NCBI GenBank assembly: GCA_030432175.1 | Contig: JAUIHU010000002.1 | Location: 1-23,985, forward strand | Length of the DNA stretch: 23,985 bases | Source of the DNA: Verrucomicrobiia bacterium | GTDB lineage: Bacteria; Verrucomicrobiota; Verrucomicrobiia; Limisphaerales; JAUIHU01 | Direction: 5' to 3' | Shown here: piece after piece, positions 13,224-21,399 of the stretch | Numbering within the stretch: position 1 is the first letter of the stretch | How the letters are laid out: each line of letters opens with the position of its first letter | Made by a program: the position numbers and the translations under genes | The notes under the pieces: model-generated | Told to the model about the DNA's origin: nothing | The model's database searches: none | What the model saw: only the letters and a program-made list of their open reading frames with translations

Positions 13224-16085
13224 TTCTGGCTCTTTTTTCTGGTGGCCCGTTTGCGTTTCTTCGGCGGATTCGGCTTCAATCCAACTGAATTATTATTCTT
13301 CAACAACTGAGCCAAATATCGCCCAGTGTGTGAATGAGGAATCGCTACCAGATCCTCAGGCGTTCCTTCCGCAATGATTTCACCACCAGCCTGACCGCCT
13401 TCAGGCCCCATATCAATCACCCAATCCGCTTCAGCGATAAGGTCCAGATTGTGTTCAATCACCACGACCGAATGTCCGGCGTCCACCAAACGGTTCATTG
13501 CTTCGACCAACCGCTGCACATCCGACATGTGCAAACCTATGGTCGGTTCTTCAAGAATAAACAACTTCCGCTGCCCACCATTAAACCGGGCCCGCGCTAA
13601 TCCTGGCTTCAGTCCGGAGAGCAAATGCGTCACCAATCTCACCCGTTGCGCTTCCCCTCCGCTGAGTGTCGGACTAGTCTGCCCAAGTCGAACATAATCC
13701 AGTCCAGTGTCCTTCAATGCTTCCAATGCCCGCTTGACTGAAGGTGTCGCGTCAAAAAACTCGGCCGCTTCTTCGACACTCATGTCGAGTATCTCAGCGA
13801 TGTTTTTCCCGTTGTACTCCACATCCAGTGTTTCCGGGTTGAACCGCTTCCCTTCACAGAGTTCACAGGTGACAAATGCTGGAGGTAGAAAGTTCATTTC
13901 CAATTTGATTTGCCCGGCTCCATCACAATTCGGACACCGCCCTTCCTTACTGTTAAACGAAAATCTGCCTGGCGAATAGCCTCTGAGCTTGGATTCAGGC
14001 AGCTGAGCAAATGTCTTTCTTATGGTATCGAAAAATCCAACGTAGGTTGCCGGAGTGGATCTCGGTGTTCTCCCAATCGGTGACTGATCCACTTCGCAGA
14101 CGGAAGTCAGGTAGTCCGCGCCATAAATCTCCATGCCACCGCTGACTTGCATGCCATTTTCCAGGATCGGATCCCGCGATTTACGCCGCTCCAGACATTC
14201 GCTGACGGCGGGTCCCAGGCATTCCTGAATTAATGTGCTCTTGCCCGCTCCACTGACTCCGGTCACGACCACAAACCGCTGTTGAGGCAGGGTCAGGGTG
14301 AGGTCCTTGAGATTATTGACACTGGCATGGCGCAGAACCAGCCAGGGCGATTCTTCCTGATTCCAGTCCCGCCAACTCTTCAACGGTGTCACCGGTCTTC
14401 GTTCTCCACGGGTCGGATAGTCCGGTTGCTTTCTGAGAAAAGATCCCGTCAGCGATTGTTCCTGTCTTAAAATCTCTTCGTAAGTTCCGGCCGCCACTAC
14501 GGTTCCCCCATGCACACCGGCTCCGGGGCCGAGATCCAGTATATAGTCAGCGCGGCGCATGGTTTCATCGTCATGCTCCACAACGATGACCGAGTTTCCA
14601 CGATCTCTCAGGGAAGTCAGCGCTCCAAGTAACTGATCATTATCGCGCGCATGCAGTCCGATAGAGGGTTCATCCAGAATGTACAGAGCGCCGCTGAGGT
14701 TGGACCCCAATTGCGCTGCCAGGCGAATTCGCTGCGCTTCCCCTCCGGACAAAGTCGTCGCGCTGCGTCCCAACTGCAGGTAACCGAGTCCCACTTCTCT
14801 CAGGAACTTCAACCTTTCGGAAATCTCAGGGAGGATATCCCGCGCAATGTCACGATCTCGCCCAGTCACTTTCCACTCATCAAAAAAGCCCTGAACCGAC
14901 TCCACCGAGCAATCCACGAAGAAGTCCATCGTCGGCGCATACCCCGCCTCCGGTTTCAATAAAGCGCCCAGTTCTGCAGCGTTCCCACAATCCAGCCGCA
15001 CTGCCCGTACGGTTTTGTTCAAGCGATTGCCTTCACAGTCCGGACACACCTCCCGTTCCCCTTCACTCCACCGAATCAGCGCGCGCTCCACGATCGACGT
15101 CCGGTATGTCAAATATTTCACCAAATCCCCGGCAGGTCGGACACCACCCGCGTGGAGAATTGTAACTGAACATCTTCGGTTCCAGCTCCGCAAAGGATTC
15201 GCCGCAAGAAGAACAGGCGCGTTCGGTGGAGTAAACCCACTGCTTGCCCTTTTTGTTTAATGCGTAGAGTGATCCCTTGCCAACGCGCAACGCTGTGTCA
15301 ATGTGCTGCCGCAGTTCCTGCATGTACTTCGGATCACTCTCTACTTCGCTCCAAGAGCTCTCAGCGATCAGGATCTCTACATCATGCTCCTTAAACCGGT
15401 CCAGTTTGAACGGTTGGTTCGGATCAAACCAGCGTCCGTCCGCCCGAATCTTCTCAAATCCTTCCTGTGCCGCCCAATCCGCCACTTCCGAATGAAAACC
15501 TTTGCGGTTCCGGATCACTGGAGCGAGCAGGCTCAGCTGTTTTTCATTATTCAGCTCCTCAAGCAACCGCTCCGTCAGCTGATCCCGAGTCTGGGGTTGA
15601 ACCGGGATCCGGCAATTCGGACAGTACTGGGTTCCAAGTTTGCAATACAACAAACGGAAGAAGTGAAAAATCTCCGTCACCGTGGCCACAGTGCTCTTTC
15701 CGCCACCACGGGAGTTCCTTTGTTCAATGCTGACTGTTGGAGGAATCCCCGTGATCAAATCGACATCCGGACGGGACATTTGCTCCACGAACTGACGCGC
15801 ATAAGCGCTCATCGAATCAAGAAAACGTCGCTGACCTTCGGCGAAAATCAGGTCAAACGCCAAAGTGCTCTTTCCGGACCCACTTACCCCCGTGACCACG
15901 ACAAACTGGCCTCTGGGGATATACGTGGAAAGGTTCTTCAGATTATGTTCCCGAGCGCCCTGAATAATGATGGCATCCTCCGGAAAAGCGCCGGGACCGG
16001 TTCCATCCATTGAGGAAACGGAACTCGATTTGCGCTTCTTGCGATTGGATGAAGACGAACCTTTTGTTTTAGCGGCCACAGTCAA
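13220..16085 (-). pseudogene. uvrA: excinuclease ABC subunit UvrA, frameshifted as read
   Basis: UvrA is the ATPase that finds DNA damage and loads UvrB in nucleotide excision repair. Two overlapping frames together give a complete protein. The first, 16085-15063, starts at TTG and carries GAREHNLKNL, Walker A GVSGSGKST (66-74), the GGGKSTVATVTE loop, and zinc-finger cysteines CSSC (291-294) and CPTC (315-318). It stops after GARADSVE. The second runs 15193-13220, with homology from about 15080, and carries SEGEREVCPDCEG, LSGGEAQRIRLA with LYILDEPSIGLH, a second Walker A GVSGAGKST, a second zinc motif (CPNC...CELC), and LSGGEAQRVRL with LFILEEPTIGLH. From TTG to stop is 2866 bases, one more than 955 codons, so removing one base gives 954 residues, a normal UvrA size. 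Both ends carry Lys/Arg-rich tails. ATG at 16010 is an alternative start. It may be a true mutation or a sequencing error. Confidence 0.88.
15063..15193 (-). other. frameshift zone inside uvrA
   Basis: The two UvrA frames overlap here. Homology stays in the upstream frame through GFGEIFDIPDVDRGARAD and continues in the other frame from WSEGEREVCP, so the break is close to 15063-15085. The junction reads GTG GAG TGA in the first frame and TGG AGT GAA in the second. No slippery codon pair of the prfB type (CUU UGA) and no internal Shine-Dalgarno sequence is seen. Confidence 0.8.
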
Positions 16086-16169
16086 ATTTCATACCATCCA
16101 ACCGCCAAATCGCAATCTTACGCAGCGAAAAAATTACCAATCAGCCTGATTCAGGAAATGATCATTGGA

Positions 16170-16691
16170 TCAAAATTGTTTATTCAATCGGGTTGTGAGC
16201 AAAATCCGTCGCTCAGAATCCGCCACATTCTTATTGATCAAACTCAGTAATTGATCCTTCTTGATCATCTCTCTCTTCAGCATTGAACGAACGAAAAACT
16301 GATCCTTTTCCCGTCCGGCTACCCATTTACTGAAGGCAAGATCATGCGCTTCCAGACACCAACCCGTCACTCCTCGAGTGTTTTCATTTTTCACAGGAAT
16401 CAGCCTGGATTCCCAGCCTTCAGGCAAAATGGCGGTGTCAGGATGGACCCCATGCCCGTAATATCCAAAAGTTTCATGAAATGGAGAGTTTTCACCTATT
16501 GCCCCATCAATCTGCACCGACATTTCAGGTTCATCTCTGGGATACAAATCCGCTTCCATGGAAAGTAATAATTCAGCTGGAGCTTCCGGATATTGTCCCA
16601 AAATACATTGGCTCCCAATGACGATCATATCATCTAAATTAGTGACAGCTCCAGCAGCTCGAATGACATGTTCCAATTGAAGTCTTGTCAT
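16170..16691 (-). CDS. DUF6036-type nucleotidyltransferase-like protein (possible toxin of a two-gene cassette)
   Basis: 173 residues, ATG at 16691. The pattern IGSQCILGQYPEAPAELLLSMEADLYPRDEP resembles the minimal-nucleotidyltransferase family annotated as DUF6036. It has a GS motif (26-27) and an acidic E46-A-D48 where DxD is usual. It is followed by a conserved HETFGYYGHGV, PEGWESRLIPV, NENTRGVTGWCLEAHDLAFSK and AGREKDQFF region that I remember as widespread in bacteria, often beside a small partner. Such enzymes can be toxins that modify RNA or proteins, but none is shown here. Its ATG overlaps the TGA of the upstream small gene (16688-16691), so the two are translationally coupled, as is typical of toxin-antitoxin pairs. 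The toxin label is inference. The stop lies 84 bases before the uvrA start. Confidence 0.65.
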   Translation of the reverse strand: MTRLQLEHVIRAAGAVTNLDDMIVIGSQCILGQYPEAPAELLLSMEADLYPRDEPEMSVQIDGAIGENSPFHETFGYYGHGVHPDTAILPEGWESRLIPVKNENTRGVTGWCLEAHDLAFSKWVAGREKDQFFVRSMLKREMIKKDQLLSLINKNVADSERRILLTTRLNKQF

Positions 16692-16996
16692 TGCTTAAAT
16701 TCTTTCAGAATTTTCCACCGTTCCTGATGACTGATGATTCCTGCAAACGGATTCGACTGCCTGAGCTGAGTGGCTTCTTCTGATTCACTCCGAAGCAGCT
16801 CCAGTATTTTTTCCAAAGAATCATTCTCAATGATCGCTTCCCAGCGTTGCAAGTCCGGGAACAACACCCCTCCATTTTTCTCCTTCCAACGCGACAAATT
16901 CCTTCGAGCCACATCCAATAAGGAAGGATCCACCTCCAATCGATCTGCAATAACCTGAGCAAATCTCAAACTTCGCTTGTCGATGACGTCATGCAT
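16688..16996 (-). CDS. small partner protein of the DUF6036-type cassette
   Basis: 102 residues from ATG 16996. A TTG five codons upstream (17011) is possible, but ATG fits the family start MHDVIDKRSL. The protein is mostly helical and charged: LRFAQVIADRLEVDPSLLDV, then NLSRWKEKNGG, and a C-terminal LRQSNPFAGIISHQERWKIL motif. I recognise this LRQ-S-PFAG-ERW pattern as a small conserved family often coded just before a nucleotidyltransferase-like gene. It is most likely the antitoxin or regulatory partner. No DNA-binding motif can be named with confidence. It shares a four-base ATGA overlap with the downstream gene. The start region contains the palindrome TGACGTCA within codons 3-5, which could be an autoregulatory site or chance. 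Confidence 0.65.
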   Translation of the reverse strand: MHDVIDKRSLRFAQVIADRLEVDPSLLDVARRNLSRWKEKNGGVLFPDLQRWEAIIENDSLEKILELLRSESEEATQLRQSNPFAGIISHQERWKILKEFKQ

Positions 16997-17073
16997 TGAA
17001 AATAGAATCAAAAATCACAAACCAATCACCTTTAAGCTAAGGCGAAAAACCAAAATTTCTAACCTCTCCTCTT

Positions 17074-17097
17074 CTTAGCGTCTTTGCGTCTTAGCGT
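17074..17097. repeat. three tandem octamers CTTAGCGT / CTTTGCGT / CTTAGCGT
   Basis: Three consecutive eight-base units, differing only at one A/T position, lie in the 110-base gap between the DUF5722-type gene and the small cassette gene. Similar CTTTGCGT-type strings occur between genes in many unrelated bacteria, as far as I recall. Role unknown. Confidence 0.7.
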
Positions 17098-17106
17098 GAA
17101 ACAAAA

Positions 17107-19266
17107 TCATCGAAACTTCATACCACCGTCGATTTCCGCCCAATCCTCAATCCCAATCACATCTTTAGCAAACTCAATCGCCGCTGCTTCCCGCTCGGTC
17201 CCCAAAGCCTGAAACACTTCATAAACCGGCTTCTTCCCCATCGGGTCCGTCTCATCATCCGGAAATCTTCGCAGCCCAATACGAAGTCCGCCTTCATGCC
17301 GATTATCCACCCAGTTGTGATAATGAAATACCTTGATCGACTCCAGTGGCTCCATTTTTTTCCACGCATAAGCCATTCCGGCAGCTTGCTCCAGCAACGA
17401 TTTCTCCGAGTAATCCCTGGAATTCAAACCCTGTTCCGTCAAGTGAATGACTCGTTGCTGAGTTCCATACAAAGCCTCAGGTCGACGCATCCAGACATCC
17501 AGAACCTCCAGGTTTTTGAAGGTGATTTTGGGAGTTTCAAAATCAAAATGTGCTTGCCTGTCCAACCAGACTTTGGGTTCAAACAAGCTTTGTGGATAAG
17601 GATGAAATGCCAATGCCCATTCGAAATCGCCCTCGGTTCGACAGAATTTTTCCATCCACTCCAACAACTCTCTTCCACGATAACATTTGTTGTTGTGAGT
17701 GACGGTCCAGTGATGTTCCAGAGACAGGAAGGACAGGCTGTCCGGATCATACTGTCGGCTGATCAAATGTGTCAGTCGCACTGATTTTTGGTACAAATCC
17801 ATAAACCGCAATGCGCTGCGTTCCCCGGCATTGGTCCAGACCCAACCGGAGTTGACTTCATTGTGAATGATCCAGTGACTGACTCGACCATACTTCCCAT
17901 CGGACCGACAATAGCGCTGAGCGAGCAGTTCGATGATCGCTGAATAGGCCAGGGCTCCTTCCGGATTTTCCAGATTGGGCGCGGCAAAGATCCCGGCGCG
18001 GTCTGCTTCCGGATGTCCCACCATTTGACCCACAGCCCTGTCCGAAAATTGATGCGCGTGGGGGACCAGCAGAATCGCGCTGACAACAATGTTGCGCTTG
18101 GCAGCTTCCAACAAAGCCGCATCCCAGTTTCGCAAAGTGGATTGAACCGCATGCCATTCTCGTCCCATGTACACAAATGGCTGCGTATCCGCCGTGGGAG
18201 TGGTTCTTAGAACATTGGATAAATGAAAGTTAACTGTTGCTGATCCCACACCCAATTTATCCAGATCCTGCACTGGACGCCCCATCGACAAAGCGCCAAT
18301 TCCCTTTCGGTTGGCAGGCAGGAGCGGTTCCGGATTCCTGACCGGTTCCGGATCTTCAGCGTATCGAGCGGCAGAGATCCAGCGCCACTCCGATTCTCCC
18401 TCAACTTTCTGAGCCAAAGCCCACCGGGAAAGCAGTCGATCAGGAAGTCGAAGTAGCAAATCCTCCCCCGGGCTGGAAGACAAGTTTCTTTTTCGAGAAA
18501 TCTCAATCGATGTCGGATGACTTAATGAATGTGAAAAAATTAGCGCATCGTCACGTTCCAGAATTTCCCAGCGCGAAAAGCCCATCGGAATTTCAAACAG
18601 GCGGACAGAATCCAGGTTCACGGATTCGTGAATTGCATATCGAACCTGAACCTTCTCAACTCCTACCTGAACCTGCTCCACTCTCGCTGTGTAAAACCTT
18701 TGAAGGTAATCAGCGATCTGCTCCGTCAACAGCCGGTCCCGTTCCTCCAACGCTGCTGAATGTTCAATTTTTAGCGCTTCCTGAGCAGTACGCTCGGTGA
18801 GCTGGATCCGTTGAATTTTAAACTCCGATCCCACCCGAGTCCCAAAATCCAGCCGAAGCTTCCAGGATCCAGCCTGATGCAATCCCGCCAGATCCAGTTC
18901 CCCCAAGTCCAGACGATACCTCGACCAGCCCTGACTGATGGGTAAGCCTCCTCCTTTGACACTGTGATGTTCCGACTCTCCCGGTGAGGTGAAGACCTGT
19001 AAGTGATCCGATCCCTCACCACTGAAATACTCCAACTCCAATACCGGAGGTGGAGTTTCGGAGCGAGTGGAGCCATTCCATTTCTCCTTGAGCAGCAAAT
19101 ACAAATATGGATCTTTCCCCGTGACGCGAAAGTGGAGTGGAGAAGCAGCATCGAGTATTTCCACATCATGAATGCGACCATTGGAGTATTCAAAATCCCA
19201 ACTCCTGCCTTGAGCGAATATCGGGAGTAAACCGATTGAATAGACAAATAAAGCAAGGAACCTCAT
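17107..19266 (-). CDS. secreted DUF5722-type protein, glycoside-hydrolase-like TIM barrel
   Basis: 719 residues, ATG at 19266. It has an N-terminal signal peptide (MRFLALFVYSIGLLPIFAQG), then a beta-sandwich, carbohydrate-binding-like region (about 21-155), a linker with charged helices, and a C-terminal TIM-barrel region from about residue 320. The barrel begins GIGALSMGRPVQDLDKLGV, which fits the DUF5722 family. Candidate catalytic acids are E470 in HNEVNSGWVW, like the acid/base NE of clan GH-A, and E611 in IHLTEQGLNS, like the nucleophile. The Trp- and His-rich stretch FHYHNWVDNRHEGG is also typical. The family is thought to act on extracellular polysaccharide, but I know of no confirmed substrate. 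It stands between two intergenic repeats: the octamers at its 3' side and repeat copy B at its 5' side. Confidence 0.78.
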   Translation of the reverse strand: MRFLALFVYSIGLLPIFAQGRSWDFEYSNGRIHDVEILDAASPLHFRVTGKDPYLYLLLKEKWNGSTRSETPPPVLELEYFSGEGSDHLQVFTSPGESEHHSVKGGGLPISQGWSRYRLDLGELDLAGLHQAGSWKLRLDFGTRVGSEFKIQRIQLTERTAQEALKIEHSAALEERDRLLTEQIADYLQRFYTARVEQVQVGVEKVQVRYAIHESVNLDSVRLFEIPMGFSRWEILERDDALIFSHSLSHPTSIEISRKRNLSSSPGEDLLLRLPDRLLSRWALAQKVEGESEWRWISAARYAEDPEPVRNPEPLLPANRKGIGALSMGRPVQDLDKLGVGSATVNFHLSNVLRTTPTADTQPFVYMGREWHAVQSTLRNWDAALLEAAKRNIVVSAILLVPHAHQFSDRAVGQMVGHPEADRAGIFAAPNLENPEGALAYSAIIELLAQRYCRSDGKYGRVSHWIIHNEVNSGWVWTNAGERSALRFMDLYQKSVRLTHLISRQYDPDSLSFLSLEHHWTVTHNNKCYRGRELLEWMEKFCRTEGDFEWALAFHPYPQSLFEPKVWLDRQAHFDFETPKITFKNLEVLDVWMRRPEALYGTQQRVIHLTEQGLNSRDYSEKSLLEQAAGMAYAWKKMEPLESIKVFHYHNWVDNRHEGGLRIGLRRFPDDETDPMGKKPVYEVFQALGTEREAAAIEFAKDVIGIEDWAEIDGGMKFR

Positions 19267-19338
19267 GAGTTCGGTTTCTATGTAAATCTTGGCGTCAATA
19301 ATTGAACTGATCTGAACATATCGTGAATGATCAGAGTG

Positions 19339-19433
19339 GATCGGGCTCTAAAAGAGGTGAATGGTTTAAGGCAGCGCAATCCACTATTGAAGCTGGCTCC
19401 ACTCACCGAGCTGGAGCTCAGCGCTCCCAGGAA
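19339..19433 (+). repeat. dispersed repeat, copy B
   Basis: The core at 19393-19432 is 37/40 identical to copy A (12444-12483). The three differences are single transitions. The hairpin is kept: the A change in GAGCT-GG-AGCTC makes the stem one pair longer. It lies in the 199-base gap between the DUF5722-type gene and the GNAT gene, in the same orientation as copy A. A short open frame (19327-19524) crosses it but shows no gene-like features. Confidence 0.75.
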
Positions 19434-19465
19434 GTTTCTCGATAGTATTCAAATCCAGATTACCT

Positions 19466-19906
19466 CTATTTTTCAAGTTTCCATTCCCAAACCGAACCAT
19501 CCTCCGAATGTTGTAATTCCCTGATTTTGGTGAAGTTCAACTTTTCGAGTATCTTGGTGGAAGCATTGGCCTTTGGCAGTGTCTGAGCCAGAATGGCAAC
19601 TTCTGGCGAGGCTTCTTTAGAAATCTCAATCAGAGCCTCTGCCATAAGCGTCCCATTCCCCTGATTCATAAACTGCGCAAAGGTGAAAAAAGCAATCTCT
19701 ACCTGATTATTTTCAGGAGGACGTTTGAATGCGCAGGTGCCTACACATTTGCCATCCCGAACAGCCAGGTAGGCTATCCATGGAGGAGTGTAGGCTGTTG
19801 CCGAATACATTTGACGGACACTTCCCAGAATTTTCTTAACGACTGAAATGTGAAAGGGCGCTTCATCTTCCCTGGGCGATTCCAGGGTTATCGGGACCAG
19901 TTTCAT
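19466..19906 (-). CDS. GNAT-family N-acetyltransferase
   Basis: 146 residues, ATG at 19906. The acetyl-CoA binding motif A is seen as EIAFFTFAQFMNQGNGTLMAEAL, with Q-x-x-G-x-G/A realised as QGNGT (82-86). A strand before it (WIAYLAVRDGKCVGTCAF) and the motif-B-like region ending KANASTKILEKLNFTKI (92-128) complete the fold. These enzymes move an acetyl group from acetyl-CoA to an amine. The substrate cannot be read from sequence, though the ANASTKILEKLNF pattern is reminiscent of RimJ/RimL-type small-molecule or protein acetylases. The gene stands alone in a minus-strand run, with about 100 AT-rich bases upstream of it. No signal peptide was seen, so it is cytoplasmic. Confidence 0.85.
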   Translation of the reverse strand: MKLVPITLESPREDEAPFHISVVKKILGSVRQMYSATAYTPPWIAYLAVRDGKCVGTCAFKRPPENNQVEIAFFTFAQFMNQGNGTLMAEALIEISKEASPEVAILAQTLPKANASTKILEKLNFTKIRELQHSEDGSVWEWKLEK

Positions 19907-20010
19907 GCTTATTCTAAAATCTTTATTTCCCTAAAAAGTAGCTAGTTCTGAGCCTTGAAAAATCACTATTCATATTTCATCGTTAAATATGGATATAAAT
20001 CCTCTTCTCC

Positions 20011-21237
20011 TTATTCCTGCGCCAGACAAACCACCTTACCCTGATCGTTCCGGACATAGATCCGGCCATTCGCAAAGGAAGGCGCTGTCCAGCAGATGCT
20101 GTCCAATACCTTGATCCGGCTGATCTCTTTATACTCATCAGCTTTCATGGGCGCAGTCACCAGGTCGCCGTCTTCGGTCAGGACTAAAAGCGTTTCGCCC
20201 ACTCCAATCGTGGAACCATATCCAAACCGGCCGACATTCCAGCGAATTGAACCGTCTGTTGCATTAAAGGCAACCAGCTCACTGGCGGATTGTTTGTGAT
20301 TTCCGGAAACCCCAAACACCAACGAGCCGGCCACTACTGGATTGTTCAGTGAACTTTTGATATCGCGACTTGCCCATTCCACCTCAAGTTGTTTCCCGTC
20401 AAACTTCAACATCTCTGATCCGCTGTTGCCGGATATGTAAATGTGAGATCCGTTTTTGGAAATCACAGGAGTCGTGGCGAGCATGTCAAAGCGGGCTTTG
20501 AATGGATGATGCGCTACTTCTTTGCCGTCCTCTTTATTCAGAATAATCAATTCCTTGCCACCCAGAGATGCGATAAATCCTTTCCCCGAATTTTCAAAGG
20601 GAACCACGGTGGTGTATCCGGGATGGTAATCCTTCTCCGACGTCCAGACCGTGGCGCCGGTTTTCAGATCCAAGGCAGCCACTTTTCCGGCTTCCAGATA
20701 AATTCGCCCTCCATCAATCACTGGTGATGCGGCAAACCCCCAGGTTGGCGTATCGACGTTCAAGGCTTTTCCAAGTTCTTTTTTCCAGAGAATCTCGCCA
20801 TTATCCGGATTGACCAGCATGACCTGTCCATCTTTACTGACGCTGACGAGCCCAGCATCAGTCAAAGTTGGGGAGGCGTTGGGTCCACCGACATGCATGC
20901 GCGGAAGTAACTCAGCATCATAAGAAGTTTTCCAAAGCTCTTTTCCGGTGTCTGCTTCAAAGCAAAACAAGGTTTCTTGTCCGTCAGCGTTATGGCCTAA
21001 CGTCCATGCATGATTGCCAGAAACAATGATTGAGGCATAGCCTAAACCGACTTCAGCCGTCCAGGCCGTTTCCCACTGACTCAGGTCCGGATTGAAATCG
21101 CTGACCTGCGCCTGGTTGGAGCCCTCCGGACCAAGGAATCGCGGCCAATCTCCTGCTTCGGTTGCAAGGGATGTTAAGCTCAATACAAGGACCGAAGGGA
21201 TTGTCATCGACAAAAAAGATTTGTGGGATTTATACAT
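20011..21237 (-). CDS. secreted PQQ-like beta-propeller repeat protein
   Basis: 408 residues, ATG at 21237. It has an N-terminal export signal (about 1-28, ending SLATEA), followed by DWPRFLGPEGSN (30-41), the opening typical of a large PQQ-like propeller family in Planctomycetota and Verrucomicrobiota. Blades repeat a pattern of alternating strands with A-x-D-x-x-TG-x-x-x-W: CFEADTGKELWKT, LVNPDNGEILWKK, ALDLKTGATVWTS, ILNKEDGKEVAHH and AFNATDGSIRWNV. The fold resembles BamB, but cofactor-binding residues are not evident, so this is more likely a periplasmic or extracellular scaffold than a dehydrogenase. It is divergent from the RND operon, with about 160 bases between the starts. Confidence 0.85.
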   Translation of the reverse strand: MYKSHKSFLSMTIPSVLVLSLTSLATEAGDWPRFLGPEGSNQAQVSDFNPDLSQWETAWTAEVGLGYASIIVSGNHAWTLGHNADGQETLFCFEADTGKELWKTSYDAELLPRMHVGGPNASPTLTDAGLVSVSKDGQVMLVNPDNGEILWKKELGKALNVDTPTWGFAASPVIDGGRIYLEAGKVAALDLKTGATVWTSEKDYHPGYTTVVPFENSGKGFIASLGGKELIILNKEDGKEVAHHPFKARFDMLATTPVISKNGSHIYISGNSGSEMLKFDGKQLEVEWASRDIKSSLNNPVVAGSLVFGVSGNHKQSASELVAFNATDGSIRWNVGRFGYGSTIGVGETLLVLTEDGDLVTAPMKADEYKEISRIKVLDSICWTAPSFANGRIYVRNDQGKVVCLAQE

Positions 21238-21399
21238 TGGTTATTGAAGTGGAATGATTTAGACAAAAGCTTGTAGCATCGTTTGTAAATGACCATGATG
21301 CTGGGATTCGGCTCTGAGTTATTAATTAAATAAACTGATGTTGTTTGAATTCAACACATTATTAGCCAGTCTGAAAGGATTAGTCCACTTACAAAGCAT
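21238..21399. promoter_or_regulatory. divergent gap between propeller gene and RND operon
   Basis: About 160 bases between two divergent starts, AT-rich near 21320-21340. It contains the palindrome TTGAATTCAA at 21345-21354, 46 bases before the adaptor start. This is a reasonable place for an efflux operator, but no known operator consensus matched and no regulator gene is adjacent. Promoters could not be fixed. Confidence 0.35.

Noticed and set aside
15063..15193. Programmed +1 frameshift in uvrA
   Set aside because: No CUU-UGA-like slippery site, no stimulatory Shine-Dalgarno sequence, and no precedent that I know for UvrA. Mutation or error is simpler.
15303..16013. 236-residue plus-strand open frame inside uvrA
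   Set aside because: It lies wholly opposite conserved UvrA coding sequence and has no recognisable domain. It is an antisense shadow.
17074..17097. CRISPR-like short repeats
   Set aside because: Units are eight bases with no spacers and no cas genes are in the window.
19327..19524. 65-codon open frame across repeat copy B
   Set aside because: It overlaps the GNAT gene end and the repeat, has no start signal, and copy A does not keep a matching full frame.
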